The position numbers were made by a program, and so were the translations under genes. This document shows positions 42,223 to 51,031 of a stretch of DNA of 64,000 nt, in pieces. Source of the DNA: Xanthobacteraceae bacterium (GTDB lineage: Bacteria; Pseudomonadota; Alphaproteobacteria; Rhizobiales; Xanthobacteraceae); the NCBI GenBank assembly GCA_019454205.1, contig CP075369.1, forward strand, positions 2,294,001 through 2,358,000, given 5' to 3'. Within the stretch, counting starts at the first letter, position 1. The number at the start of each line of letters is the position of its first letter. The notes below the pieces were generated by a model, which saw only the letters and a list, made by a program, of their open reading frames with translations, had not been told where the DNA came from and did not search any database.

Positions 42223-42942
42223 ATGGCTAAAGCGATCGCACTCACCGCCACCAAGCGCGAAAAAGCCGGCAAGGGCGCTGCCCGCGCCGAGCGCCGCGCA
42301 GGCCGCATCCCCGGCACCGTCTACGGCGAAAGCAAAGACGCGCTGTCGATCTCGCTGGATCGCACCGAACTGACCCGCCGCATCTTCGCCGGTCGCTTCC
42401 TGACCACCGTGTTCGAACTCGACCTCGGCGGCGAAAAGACCCGCGTGATCCCGCGCGACTTCCAGCTCGATCCGCTGAAGGATCAGCCGATCCATGTTGA
42501 CTTCCAGCGCCTCGGCGCGGGCGCGACCATCCGCGTCGCGATCCCGGTCAACTTCACGAACCAGGAAGCCTCGCCGGGCATCAAGCGCGGCGGCACGCTG
42601 AACGTCGTGCGCCACACCGTCGAATTCTTCTGCGCGGCGGAAAACATTCCCGAGTCGATCACCGCCGACCTGAGCGGCCTTGAGATCAACGACTCGCTGC
42701 ACATCTCGGCAGTAAAGCTGCCGGAAGGCGTGCGCCCGGTGATCAAGGACCGCGACTTCACGATCGCGACCATCGTGCCGTCGTCGGGCTACCTCGAAGA
42801 ACTCGCCGCCGCCGCCGAGAAGGCAAAGGCGGACGCCGCTGCCGCAACGGCCGCAACCCCGGCTGCCGGCGCTGCTCCGGCGGGCGACGCTGCCGCCGCT
42901 CCGGCTGCCGACGCCAAGGCCGAAGGCGGCGACAAGAAGTAA
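42223..42942 (+). CDS. rplY: 50S ribosomal protein L25/general stress protein Ctc
   Basis: 239 aa, the long two-domain type. N-terminal 5S-rRNA-binding part AIALTATKREKAGKGAARAERRAGRIPGTVYG and the C-terminal TL5-like domain (IPVNFTNQEASPGIKRGGTL). The tail is an Ala-rich low-complexity stretch (residues about 195-239). Start at ATG 42223, preceded by GAAGGA. Begins the rplY-pth-ychF operon. Confidence 0.94.
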   Translation: MAKAIALTATKREKAGKGAARAERRAGRIPGTVYGESKDALSISLDRTELTRRIFAGRFLTTVFELDLGGEKTRVIPRDFQLDPLKDQPIHVDFQRLGAGATIRVAIPVNFTNQEASPGIKRGGTLNVVRHTVEFFCAAENIPESITADLSGLEINDSLHISAVKLPEGVRPVIKDRDFTIATIVPSSGYLEELAAAAEKAKADAAAATAATPAAGAAPAGDAAAAPAADAKAEGGDKK

Positions 42943-42998
42943 TCGCGAGGCGCGCGCGCGAATACGCGCCCGCCCGTTTCCTCGCCGGAGACCGCCCG

Positions 42999-43601
42999 AT
43001 GCAACTCTTCGCGGGACTGGGCAATCCGGGCGAAAAATACCGCCGCAACCGCCACAACATCGGCTTCATGGCCGCGGACGCGATCCATTACCGGCATCGC
43101 TTCTCGCCGTGGCGCAAGCGCTTTCAGGCGCAGACCGCCGAAGGCGAAATCGCGGGCGAGAAAATCCTGCTGGTGAAGCCGGAAACCTACATGAACGATT
43201 CCGGCATCGCCGTTTCCGCCGCGCAGAACTTCTTCAAGGTCGCGCTAGGCGACATCGTCGTCCTCTACGACGAGATCGACCTGCCTCCCGCGAAACTGCG
43301 CGTCAAAACCGGCGGCGGCAACGCGGGCCATAACGGCCTGCGCTCCATCACCGCCCATTGCGGCAACGACTACCAGCGCGTGCGCATCGGCGTCGGTCAT
43401 CCCGGCGACAAGGCGCTCGTTGCACGCCATGTGCTGAGCGACTTCGCGAAATCCGAGCAGCCGTGGGTCGAGGCGATGTGCGAAGCGATCTCCGACGCCG
43501 CCCAGTTGCTCGTCGCGAGGCAGCAAGTCGAGTTTCAAACGCGCATCCATCTGACGATGGAAAAGAGCAACACGATTCCAACCGGCGCCCCGCGCCCCTG
43601 A
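42999..43601 (+). CDS. pth: Peptidyl-tRNA hydrolase
   Basis: 200 aa. Signature LFAGLGNPGEKYRRNRHNIGFMA with the catalytic histidine, LLVKPETYMNDSG, and DEIDLPPAKLRVKTGGGNAGHNGLRSI. Frees peptides from stalled tRNAs in the cytosol. Between rplY and ychF in the usual order; 56 bases after rplY. Confidence 0.96.
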   Translation: MQLFAGLGNPGEKYRRNRHNIGFMAADAIHYRHRFSPWRKRFQAQTAEGEIAGEKILLVKPETYMNDSGIAVSAAQNFFKVALGDIVVLYDEIDLPPAKLRVKTGGGNAGHNGLRSITAHCGNDYQRVRIGVGHPGDKALVARHVLSDFAKSEQPWVEAMCEAISDAAQLLVARQQVEFQTRIHLTMEKSNTIPTGAPRP

Positions 43602-43619
43602 ACGAAGAAGAAGTCCATC

Positions 43620-44717
43620 ATGGGATTCAAATGCGGCATCGTCGGCCTGCCGAACGTCGGCAAATCGACCCTGTTCAACGCCCTCACCCAGACCGCGGCC
43701 GCGCAGGCGGCGAACTATCCGTTCTGCACCATCGAGCCGAACGTCGGCGAAGTCGCGGTGCCGGATCCGCGGCTCGACACGCTTGCGAAGATCATTCCTT
43801 CGCAAGAGATCGTGCCGACCAAACTCAACTTCGTTGACATCGCGGGGCTGGTACGCGGCGCATCGAAGGGCGAAGGCCTCGGCAACCAGTTCCTCGGCCA
43901 TATCCGCGAGGTCGATGCCATCGCGCATGTGCTGCGCTGTTTCGAGGACAGCGACATCACCCACGTCGAAGGCGGTATCGATCCACTCCGCGACGCGGAG
44001 ACGGTGGAAACCGAACTGATGCTGGCCGACCTCGACAGCCTTGAGAAGCGCGTCGACAACCTGAACAAGAAGGCACGCGGCGGCGACAAGGAAGCGGTTG
44101 CGCAACTCGACCTCGTGAAGCGCTCGATCGAAGCGCTCTCGAACGGCAAGCCGGCCCGCACCGTGGCCCGCAAAGACGAAGAGGAAGCCGCGTTTCAGGC
44201 GCTGCAACTCATCACCGCGAAGCCGGTGGTCTATGTCTGCAACGTCGAGGAAAGCGCCGCGGCAACCGGCAACGCCTTCTCGGAAAAGGTCGCGGCCAAG
44301 GCGAAGGCGGAGAAAGCCGTCGCGGTCGTCATCTCCGCGAAGATCGAATCCGAGATCGCGATGCTCCCGATCGGCGACCGCAAGGATTATCTCGATGCGG
44401 TCGGCTTGGTCGAGCCGGGCCTCGATCGCCTGATCCGCAGCGGCTACGAACTGCTCGGCCTGATTACGTTCTTCACGGTCGGCCCGAAGGAAGCGCGCGC
44501 ATGGACGGTGGAGAAAGGCTCGAAGGCGCCGCAGGCGGCCGGCGTCATCCACACCGATTTCGAAAAGGGCTTCATCCGCGCCGAGACCATCGCATACCAG
44601 GATTACGTTTCCGGCAAGGGTGAAGCGGGCGCGCGCGAAGCAGGCAAACTACGCCTCGAAGGCAAGGAATATGTCGTGCAGGACGGCGACGTCATGCACT
44701 TCCGCTTCGCAAACTGA
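43620..44717 (+). CDS. ychF: Redox-regulated ATPase YchF (Obg family)
   Basis: 365 aa. P-loop GIVGLPNVGKSTLFNALT, switch YPFCTIEPNVGEVAVPD, FVDIAGLVRGASKGEGLGNQF, and NVEE in place of NKxD, which explains ATP over GTP preference. TGS-like C-terminal domain with TFFTVGPKEARAWTV and HTDFEKGFIRAET. Ribosome-associated. Ends the rplY-pth-ychF operon. Confidence 0.96.
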   Translation: MGFKCGIVGLPNVGKSTLFNALTQTAAAQAANYPFCTIEPNVGEVAVPDPRLDTLAKIIPSQEIVPTKLNFVDIAGLVRGASKGEGLGNQFLGHIREVDAIAHVLRCFEDSDITHVEGGIDPLRDAETVETELMLADLDSLEKRVDNLNKKARGGDKEAVAQLDLVKRSIEALSNGKPARTVARKDEEEAAFQALQLITAKPVVYVCNVEESAAATGNAFSEKVAAKAKAEKAVAVVISAKIESEIAMLPIGDRKDYLDAVGLVEPGLDRLIRSGYELLGLITFFTVGPKEARAWTVEKGSKAPQAAGVIHTDFEKGFIRAETIAYQDYVSGKGEAGAREAGKLRLEGKEYVVQDGDVMHFRFAN

Positions 44718-44734
44718 GCCGGTACAAACGGCCC

Positions 44735-45217
44735 ATGGAAGCCAAGAACGCATCGAATTCGAAAATCTGCTTCGAGGATTTTGAAGTAGGCACCGTTCGC
44801 ACCTTCGGCCCGCGCCTCGTCACGCGCGAGGAGATCATCGAGTTCGCCACCGAGTTCGATCCGCAGCCGATGCACCTCGACGAGGAAGCGGCGAACAAAT
44901 CCATGCTGAAAGGTTTGTCGGCCTCCGGCTGGCACACCTCCGCAATCATGATGCGCATGGTCTTCGACGGGCTGCTGCAACACGCATATTCGCTCGGCGG
45001 GCCGGGCGTCGAGGAAATGCGGTGGGTGAAACCGCTGCGTCCCGGCGATCAGATCACCGCGCGCATGACCTGCCTCGAGAAGCGCGAGTCCAACAGCCGC
45101 CCGAACATGGGCTTCGTCCGGCACAGCATGGAAATCACCAATCAGAACGGCGAAGTCGTGTTGCAGGCGACCTGGCCCGGCATGTTCGGCAAGCGCAATC
45201 CGGGGACGCCGGCATGA
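44735..45217 (+). CDS. MaoC-like hydratase, copy 1
   Basis: 160 aa hot-dog fold. CFEDFEVGTVRTFGPRLVTREEII, FDPQPMHLDEEAANKSM with the catalytic Asp/His, and SASGWHTSAIMMRM. Hydrates 2-enoyl-CoA-type substrates; actual substrate unknown. Starts after ychF by 17 bases; its final ATGA overlaps the second MaoC gene, implying the two subunits work together. Confidence 0.9.
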   Translation: MEAKNASNSKICFEDFEVGTVRTFGPRLVTREEIIEFATEFDPQPMHLDEEAANKSMLKGLSASGWHTSAIMMRMVFDGLLQHAYSLGGPGVEEMRWVKPLRPGDQITARMTCLEKRESNSRPNMGFVRHSMEITNQNGEVVLQATWPGMFGKRNPGTPA

Positions 45218-45690
45218 AATTCTTTGAAGACGTCAGGATCGGCGACAGCCACCAGTACGGCTCCTACACGTTCACGCCGGAAAAGATCAAAGCCTTCGCG
45301 CGCAAATTCGATCCGCAGCCGTTTCATCTCGACGAGGAAGCCGCGAAGAACTCGCTGTTCGGCGCGTTGTGCGCCTCCGGCTGGCATACGACCGCCGCGT
45401 TCATGCGGCAGGTCGTGGACTACAGCAAGCGCGTGTACGCGGAAGCGGCGGCGCGCGGCGAGACCCCGGCGCGCTTCGGTCCCTCGCCCGGCTTCAAGAA
45501 CCTGAAATGGCTGAAGCCCGTGTTCGCCAACGACACAGTTACCTATTCGAGCGAAGTGATCGAGCTGCGCGATCTTGCCAGCAGGCCGGAATGGGGCCTG
45601 ATGCGCAGCCGCACCACGGGCGTCAACCAGAAGGGCGAGCGCGTACTCGAATTCGAAAGCTCGGCCTTCCTCCAGCGAAAGCCGAAGTAA
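45214..45690 (+). CDS. MaoC-like hydratase, copy 2
   Basis: 158 aa. MKFFEDVRIGDSHQYGSYTF, FDPQPFHLDEEAAKNSLFG and CASGWHTTAAFMRQ show the same fold and catalytic layout as copy 1. The overlap and parallel sequence point to a heteromeric enoyl-CoA hydratase made by duplication. ATGA overlap with copy 1. Confidence 0.9.
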   Translation: MKFFEDVRIGDSHQYGSYTFTPEKIKAFARKFDPQPFHLDEEAAKNSLFGALCASGWHTTAAFMRQVVDYSKRVYAEAAARGETPARFGPSPGFKNLKWLKPVFANDTVTYSSEVIELRDLASRPEWGLMRSRTTGVNQKGERVLEFESSAFLQRKPK

Positions 45691-45714
45691 CGCGCCAGAG
45701 AGTGGCCTGTTAAA

Positions 45715-46260
45715 TCAGTGCCCCTCGAATGCCACCAGCGTCCGCACCGGGACGTTCAATGCGCGCAACTTCGCGGCGCCGCCCAATTCCGGCAGATCGA
45801 CGATGAAGCAGGCAGCGAGCACTTCCGCGCCGACCTGCCGCAGGAGCTTCACCGCTCCTTCCGCCGTGCCGCCGGTCGCGATCAGGTCGTCCACCAGCAC
45901 GACGCGGTCGCCCTTGCTGACGGCATCGACATGCATCTCCATTTCGTCGGTGCCGTATTCGAGCGCGTAGACCATGCGCACGGTCTGGTGCGGTAGCTTG
46001 CCCTTCTTGCGGATAGGCACGAAACCCGCCGAAACCTGATGCGCCACCGCGCCGCCGAGGATGAAGCCGCGCGCCTCGATCCCCGCCACCTTGTCGATTT
46101 TCGACCCGGCCCACGGGTTCACCAGATCGTCCACCGCGCGCCGGAACGCCCGCGCGTTGCCGAGCAGCGTGGTGATGTCGCGGAACATGATCCCCTTCTT
46201 GGGATAGTCCGGAATGATGCGGATGGCATGGCGAAGGTCGAGCGCGTCGGACTGGTTCAT
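45715..46260 (-). CDS. apt: Adenine phosphoribosyltransferase
   Basis: 181 aa from the ATG at 46260 (MNQSDALDLRHAIRIIPDYPKKGIMFRDITTLLG). IEARGFILGGAVAHQVS and the PRPP motif VVLVDDLIATGGTAEGAV are intact. Salvages adenine to AMP. A longer frame to 46293 lacks support. Convergent with the MaoC genes. Confidence 0.95.
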   Translation of the reverse strand: MNQSDALDLRHAIRIIPDYPKKGIMFRDITTLLGNARAFRRAVDDLVNPWAGSKIDKVAGIEARGFILGGAVAHQVSAGFVPIRKKGKLPHQTVRMVYALEYGTDEMEMHVDAVSKGDRVVLVDDLIATGGTAEGAVKLLRQVGAEVLAACFIVDLPELGGAAKLRALNVPVRTLVAFEGH

Positions 46261-46376
46261 GGATGGCCCTGAAAGCGGCATGGACGGCTGCAACCGCCTT
46301 GCCGGAATGAAGCAAGCGAGAATAGCCTAATCGCGCGATCGCGACAGATTCGCGAAAGCTCACCAGGAGCACCACC

Positions 46377-46517
46377 ATGGCCAAGGGTCAGCAGCGCTCG
46401 ACCAAGGAAAAGAAGAAGCCGAAGGCCGAGTCTTCCAAGAAGGGGCAGTCGTCCTACAAGTCGGAGTATGGCGGCGGCAGAGGTCCTTCCTCCCCGCCCG
46501 CGCCGAAAAAAGGCTGA
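46377..46517 (+). CDS. Small basic protein (46 aa)
   Basis: AGGAG 7 bases before ATG. MAKGQQRSTKEKKKPKAESS, then KKGQSSYKSEYGGGRG and a Pro-rich end: a Lys/Ser/Gly-rich, probably disordered peptide. Similar tiny basic proteins with MAKGQQRS starts occur across alphaproteobacteria. A strong terminator follows directly, so it has its own unit. Function unknown. Confidence 0.65.
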   Translation: MAKGQQRSTKEKKKPKAESSKKGQSSYKSEYGGGRGPSSPPAPKKG

Positions 46518-46531
46518 GCGCCTGAATCGAA

Positions 46532-46561
46532 AAGGCCCCGCCGGAGCGGGGCCTTCTTTTT
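46532..46561 (+). terminator. Rho-independent terminator
   Basis: Stem AAGGCCCCGC (46532-46541), loop CGGA, GCGGGGCCTT (46546-46555), then CTTTTT. Perfect 10-bp stem on the plus strand, ending the small basic protein gene. It lies in front of the convergent petC stop at 46580. Confidence 0.9.
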
Positions 46562-46579
46562 AGACGCGGTGCGCACTCG

Positions 46580-47416
46580 TTAGTGCGCGTCCGCCCAGAT
46601 CTTCTTCTTGGTGAAGTAGGCAAGACCCGCGAACACGATCAGGAAGATCATGGCCTGGAAGCCGACGCGCTTGCGCACTTCGAGGTGCGGATCGGCGGCC
46701 CACATCAGGAACGCGCTTACATCGCGTGCGTACTGATCGACCGTCTGCGGCGAGCCGTCGGAATATTCGACGCGCTTGTCTTCGAGCGGCGGACGCATCG
46801 AGATCTTGTGGCCGGGGAAATACTTGTTCCAGAACTGCGTCGCCGGCAGCTTCTCGTTCGACGGCGGGTTCTCGTAGCCGGTGAGCAGTGCGTGCAGGTA
46901 ATCGACGCCGTTCTCCTGATACTGGCGGAACACGTCGATGACGAAGCCGGGGAAACCGACCTCGAAGGTGCGCGCCTTCGCGATCACCGAAAGATCGACC
47001 GGATATGCGCCGTTATGCGTGGCGCGGGCGGCCTGCTCGTTCGGGAATACCGGCGGGAAGTAATCGGACGGGCGGCCCGGACGCTGGAACATCTCGCCGC
47101 GGTCGTTCGGACCATCGGTGACCTGATAGTCGGCGGCGAGCGCCTTGATCTGGCCTTCCGAAAAACCGAGCGCACCCGGCTGGCCGAGCGTACGGAATGC
47201 AATCAGCTTCATCGAATGGCACGCCGCGCAAACTTCGCGGTAGACCTTGAAGCCGCGCTGCAACTGCGCCTTGTCGAACTTTCCGAACGGGCCAGAGAAG
47301 GTCCACTTCAGCCGCGGCGGCTGCGGATGGCCTGCGTCCGCCGCGAACGACGGCGCCGCAAAAACGAAAGTGATTGCGGTAACGGCAGCGAGCGCGAGAA
47401 GCGATTTCTTGTTCAT
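46580..47416 (-). CDS. petC: Cytochrome c1 of the bc1 complex
   Basis: 278 aa. Signal peptide MNKKSLLALAAVTAITFVFA...FA; heme c site CAACH (Cys63, Cys66, His67); KISMRPPLEDKRVEYSDGS holds the axial methionine region; C-terminal anchor FQAMIFLIVFAGLAYFTKKK. ATG at 47416 has AAGGAG upstream. Separate from petB (10-base gap), unlike the fused gene of Bradyrhizobium japonicum. Confidence 0.95.
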   Translation of the reverse strand: MNKKSLLALAAVTAITFVFAAPSFAADAGHPQPPRLKWTFSGPFGKFDKAQLQRGFKVYREVCAACHSMKLIAFRTLGQPGALGFSEGQIKALAADYQVTDGPNDRGEMFQRPGRPSDYFPPVFPNEQAARATHNGAYPVDLSVIAKARTFEVGFPGFVIDVFRQYQENGVDYLHALLTGYENPPSNEKLPATQFWNKYFPGHKISMRPPLEDKRVEYSDGSPQTVDQYARDVSAFLMWAADPHLEVRKRVGFQAMIFLIVFAGLAYFTKKKIWADAH

Positions 47417-47426
47417 GGTTCGCTCC

Positions 47427-48689
47427 TTACGCATTCGGCTTCGTGGTGGCCTTGGAAGGCACCATAGGCTGGTTACCCAGAACGGACTCCGCGATCGAAG
47501 CAGGCAGCGGCGAAGTCTTCTCGTACCTCGTCAGCAGCGGCAGGATGATCAGGAAGTAGGCGAAGTAGTAGGCGGTCAGCAGCCGCGAGGCGATGACGTA
47601 GATGCCTTCCGCGGGCTTCGAACCGAGCCAGCCGAGACCGATGCAGGTGATGACGAAAATCCAGAAGAACTGGCGGAACAGCGGGCGATAGCGGCCCGAA
47701 CGAACCTTCGAGCTGTCGAGCCAGGGCAGGAACGCAAGGACCGCGATCGAGCCGAACATGGCGATCACGCCGCCGAGCTTCGACGGGATCGCGCGCAGGA
47801 TGGCGTAGAACGGCAGGAAGTACCATTCCGGCACGATGTGCGTCGGCGTCTGCAGCGGGTTAGCGGGGATGTAGTTGTCGGCGTGGCCGAGATAATCGGG
47901 AACGTAGAACACAAACCACGCGAACAGGATCATGAAGCAGACGATCGCGAAGTTATCCTTCGCCGTCGCGTAGGGCGTGAACGGCACCGTGTCGCGGTCG
48001 CTCTTCACGTCAATACCGGCCGGGTTGTTCTGGCCGACGACATGCAGCGCCCAGACGTGCAGGATCACGACGCCCGCGATCATGAACGGCAGCAGGTAGT
48101 GCAGCGAGAAGAAGCGCTGCAGCGTCGGCTGGTCGACCGAGTAACCGCCCCAGAGCAGTTCGACGATCTTCGGACCAATGCCCGGAATGGCGGAGAACAG
48201 GTTCGTGATGACCGTCGCGCCCCAGAAGCTCATCTGGCCCCACGGCAGCACGTAGCCCATGAACGCGGTTGCCATCATCAGCAGGAAAATGATGACGCCG
48301 AGGATCCAGAGGATCTCGCGCGGCTCCTTGTAGGAGCCGTAATACATACCGCGGAAAATATGGATGTAGACCGCGACGAAGAACATCGACGCGCCGTTGG
48401 CGTGGATCGGCTGGATCAGCCAGCCGAAGTTCACGTCGCGCTTGATGTGCTGCACCGAGTCGAAGGCGCCCGCCACCGTCGGCGTGTAGTGCATCGCGAG
48501 GATAACGCCGGTGATGATCTGGATGCCCAGCATCACGGAGAGGATGCCGCCGAACGTCCACCAGTAATTCAGGTTACGCGGCGTCGGGTAGGCGACGAAC
48601 GAAGAGTGCATCAGCCCGAGGATGGGCAGACGGCGCTCGGTCCATTGCAGGATCGGGTTCTTCGGCTGGAAATCGGAGGGACCGCTCAT
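47427..48689 (-). CDS. petB: Cytochrome b of the bc1 complex
   Basis: 420 aa with eight helices. Two heme-b histidine pairs lie in ITGVILAMHYTPT/ANGASMFFVAVYIHIFR and FFSLHYLLPFMIAGVVILHV. The Qo-site PEWY is in IVPEWYFLPFYAIL. Middle gene of petA-petB-petC; 31 bases after petA, 10 before petC. Oxidises quinol and passes electrons to petA and petC products in the inner membrane. Confidence 0.97.
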   Translation of the reverse strand: MSGPSDFQPKNPILQWTERRLPILGLMHSSFVAYPTPRNLNYWWTFGGILSVMLGIQIITGVILAMHYTPTVAGAFDSVQHIKRDVNFGWLIQPIHANGASMFFVAVYIHIFRGMYYGSYKEPREILWILGVIIFLLMMATAFMGYVLPWGQMSFWGATVITNLFSAIPGIGPKIVELLWGGYSVDQPTLQRFFSLHYLLPFMIAGVVILHVWALHVVGQNNPAGIDVKSDRDTVPFTPYATAKDNFAIVCFMILFAWFVFYVPDYLGHADNYIPANPLQTPTHIVPEWYFLPFYAILRAIPSKLGGVIAMFGSIAVLAFLPWLDSSKVRSGRYRPLFRQFFWIFVITCIGLGWLGSKPAEGIYVIASRLLTAYYFAYFLIILPLLTRYEKTSPLPASIAESVLGNQPMVPSKATTKPNA

Positions 48690-48720
48690 TCTTCAAACTT
48701 TCGTTCGTGCGCGAAAAGGA

Positions 48721-49266
48721 TCAGCCGATGCGGATCTGGGTGTCGGAGGTGAATTCGTACGGCGGGACTTCAAGGTTCGCCGGCGCCGGACCTTTGCGGA
48801 TACGGCCGGAGGTGTCGTAGTGCGAGCCATGGCAGGGGCAGAAGAAACCCTGATAGTCGCCCTGATGACCGAGCGGCACGCAACCGAGGTGGGTGCAGAC
48901 ACCGATCAGCACCAGCCACTGATCCTTGCCCTTCTTCACGCGCGTATCGTCGGCCGCCGGATCCGGCAGGTCGCGCAGCGGCGTGGCACGGGCCTCTTCG
49001 ATTTCTTTCTTGGTACGGTGGGCGATGAAAACCGGCTTGCCGCGCCATTTCACGGTGATGATCTGGCCTTCCGCGACGGGCGTGAGATCGACTTCCGTGG
49101 AGGCGAGCGCCTGCACCGAGGCGTCGGGGTTCATCTGGTGGATCAGCGGCCAGGCGACGGCGGCAGCACCGACTGCGCCCATGGCTCCGGTCGCGATGTA
49201 GAGGAAATCCCGGCGGGTCGGCGCGGGACCATGCATGGTGGCTGCGCCGCTGTTCTTCGTGGCCAA
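48721..49266 (-). CDS. petA: Rieske iron-sulfur subunit of the bc1 complex
   Basis: 181 aa. 2Fe-2S boxes CTHLGC and CPCHGS are intact. N-terminal twin-arginine TRRDFLYIATG and helix AMGAVGAAAVAWPLI show Tat-dependent membrane anchoring. TTG at 49266 is taken as start because AAAGGA lies 8 bases upstream; the ATG at 49236 (MHGPAPTRRDF) is the alternative. First gene of the bc1 operon; the 281-base gap to trmL should contain both promoters and shows nothing else recognised. Confidence 0.94.
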   Translation of the reverse strand: MATKNSGAATMHGPAPTRRDFLYIATGAMGAVGAAAVAWPLIHQMNPDASVQALASTEVDLTPVAEGQIITVKWRGKPVFIAHRTKKEIEEARATPLRDLPDPAADDTRVKKGKDQWLVLIGVCTHLGCVPLGHQGDYQGFFCPCHGSHYDTSGRIRKGPAPANLEVPPYEFTSDTQIRIG

Positions 49267-49547
49267 GGTTCGGTCCTTTCGATCCTGCGCGTGGAACGCC
49301 GTCACTCGACATGACGCCGCGGCGCGGACCGGCCTTCGAAGTGGGTCGGCGGCCCCTGCTCGCGGCGCGAACGATGCAGCGAAAAACGCTGCAAAGCCTG
49401 CAGAATTCCGTCGATTCCGGCGCCCCAATTGAACGCTTCTAATTACATTGAAGCCCCATATTGTCCAGTATCCGGCCATGCGGCACGGAGTCGTTATGGG
49501 CGGTTTTCCCTATACTTCCCGGTACAGGTCAGTCCATTGAACGGCCA

Positions 49548-50009
49548 ATGGAAATCGCGCTTTACGAACCGGACATTCCCCAGAACACCGGGACCATCCT
49601 GCGGATGGCGGCCTGCCTCGGCGTGCCCGTCCACATCATCGAGCCGGCGGGCTTTCCGGTCAGCGACCGGGCGTTCCGGCGCGCCGGACTGGACTATCTG
49701 GATGCCGTGAAGATCGAGCGGCACATCTCGTTTGCCGCGTTCGAGGAGTGGCGGAAGGCGCAGGGCCGGCGTCTGGTCCTGCTCACAACGCGGGCGAAGA
49801 CGGCGTACCCCTCTTTCGCATTCCGGGATGGCGACATCCTGCTGGTGGGCCGCGAGTCGTCGGGGGTTCCCGACCGGGTACATGCGAGCGCTGATGTTTC
49901 GCTGCGGATTCCGATGCGCGATGGCCTGCGCTCGCTCAACATCGCGGTAGCCCTTTCGATGGTTTTGGGCGAAGCACTGCGTCAAACCGGAAGGCTGAAC
50001 GATGAATGA
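49548..50009 (+). CDS. trmL: tRNA (cytidine/uridine(34)-2'-O)-methyltransferase
   Basis: 153 aa SPOUT-fold enzyme. MEIALYEPDIPQNTGTILRM is the family start; LLVGRESSGVPDRVH and LRIPMRDGLRSLNIAVAL form the knotted SAM site. Methylates the wobble ribose of tRNA-Leu. Overlaps hemF by eight bases, so cotranscribed. Confidence 0.94.
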   Translation: MEIALYEPDIPQNTGTILRMAACLGVPVHIIEPAGFPVSDRAFRRAGLDYLDAVKIERHISFAAFEEWRKAQGRRLVLLTTRAKTAYPSFAFRDGDILLVGRESSGVPDRVHASADVSLRIPMRDGLRSLNIAVALSMVLGEALRQTGRLNDE

Positions 50010-50877
50010 GGCATTCAAGGAGCCTGCGCGCGCATGGTTTCGTTCGCTGCGCGACAGGATTTGCGCCGCCTTCGAACAACTCGAAGAAGAAGCGCCATCC
50101 TCTTTATATGAAGGCGCGCCGGGTAAGTTCGTGCGCACGCCGTGGGAGCGGACCGATCACTCCGGCAATCCGGGGGGCGGCGGCGAGATGTCCATGCTCG
50201 CCGGGCGGCTGTTCGAGAAAGCCGGCGTTCACATCTCCACCGTGCATGGCGAATTCGCGCCGGAGTTCAGGAAAGAGATCAAGGGCGCGGAGGAAGACCC
50301 GCGCTTCTGGGCGTCCGGCATTTCGCTGATCGCGCACCCGAAAAATCCGCACTGCCCCACGGTTCACATGAACACGCGCCATGTCGTGACCGCGAAAGCA
50401 TGGTTCGGCGGCGGCGCGGACCTGACGCCGGTGCTCAATGCGCGGCGCACGCAGGCCGACCCCGATACGATTGCGTTTCACGCCGCGATGAAAGAGGCGT
50501 GCGAGAAACACGCCGCTGTCGCCGATTACATGAAACTGAAAAACTGGTGCGACGAGTATTTCTTTCTCAAGCACCGCAACGAGCCGCGCGGCATCGGCGG
50601 CATCTTCTACGACTGGCTGGACAGCGGAAACCGCGATGCGGACTTCGCCTTCACGAAAGACGTCGGCAGCGCCTTTCTCGATATCTATCCGAAGATCGTC
50701 CGCGCCAACTTCATGAAACCGTGGAGTGAAGCGGAACGCGAGGAACAACTCGTGCGCCGCGGACGCTATGTCGAATTCAACCTGCTCTACGACCGCGGCA
50801 CGGTGTTCGGCCTCAGGACCGGTGGCAACGTGAACTCGATCCTCTCGTCGCTGCCGCCCGTGGTGAAGTGGCCTTAA
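50002..50877 (+). CDS. hemF: Oxygen-dependent coproporphyrinogen III oxidase
   Basis: 291 aa. GGGGEMSMLAGRLFEKAGVH, HMNTRHVVTAKAWFGGGADLTP, CDEYFFLKHRNEPRGIGGIF and GRYVEFNLLYDRGTVFGL are diagnostic. Converts coproporphyrinogen III to protoporphyrinogen IX with oxygen. Sits beside the bc1 operon, which needs heme. Confidence 0.97.
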   Translation: MNEAFKEPARAWFRSLRDRICAAFEQLEEEAPSSLYEGAPGKFVRTPWERTDHSGNPGGGGEMSMLAGRLFEKAGVHISTVHGEFAPEFRKEIKGAEEDPRFWASGISLIAHPKNPHCPTVHMNTRHVVTAKAWFGGGADLTPVLNARRTQADPDTIAFHAAMKEACEKHAAVADYMKLKNWCDEYFFLKHRNEPRGIGGIFYDWLDSGNRDADFAFTKDVGSAFLDIYPKIVRANFMKPWSEAEREEQLVRRGRYVEFNLLYDRGTVFGLRTGGNVNSILSSLPPVVKWP

Positions 50878-50930
50878 GCGCATCCTGTAGTCGCTGCCAC
50901 GAAAGCGGAGGAGCGATACCGCCACCATCC

Positions 50931-51026
50931 TCATGGTGAGGAGCAAAGCGCAGCTTTGCGTCTCGAACCATGAAACCCAAACCTCATCCTTCGAGACGCT
51001 GGCTTCGCCCGCTCCTCAGGATGAGG
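50931..51026. repeat. Paired inverted repeat (second Bradyrhizobium-type family)
   Basis: Left unit: TCATGGT (50931-50937) pairs with ACCATGA (50967-50973), inner GCAAAGC/GCTTTGC. Right unit: CCTCATCCT (50982-50990) pairs with AGGATGAGG (51018-51026), inner GGC-TTC-GCC. The two units are themselves in inverted orientation. It fills the gap between hemF and the DM13 gene. Confidence 0.8.
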
Positions 51027-51031
51027 ACTGA

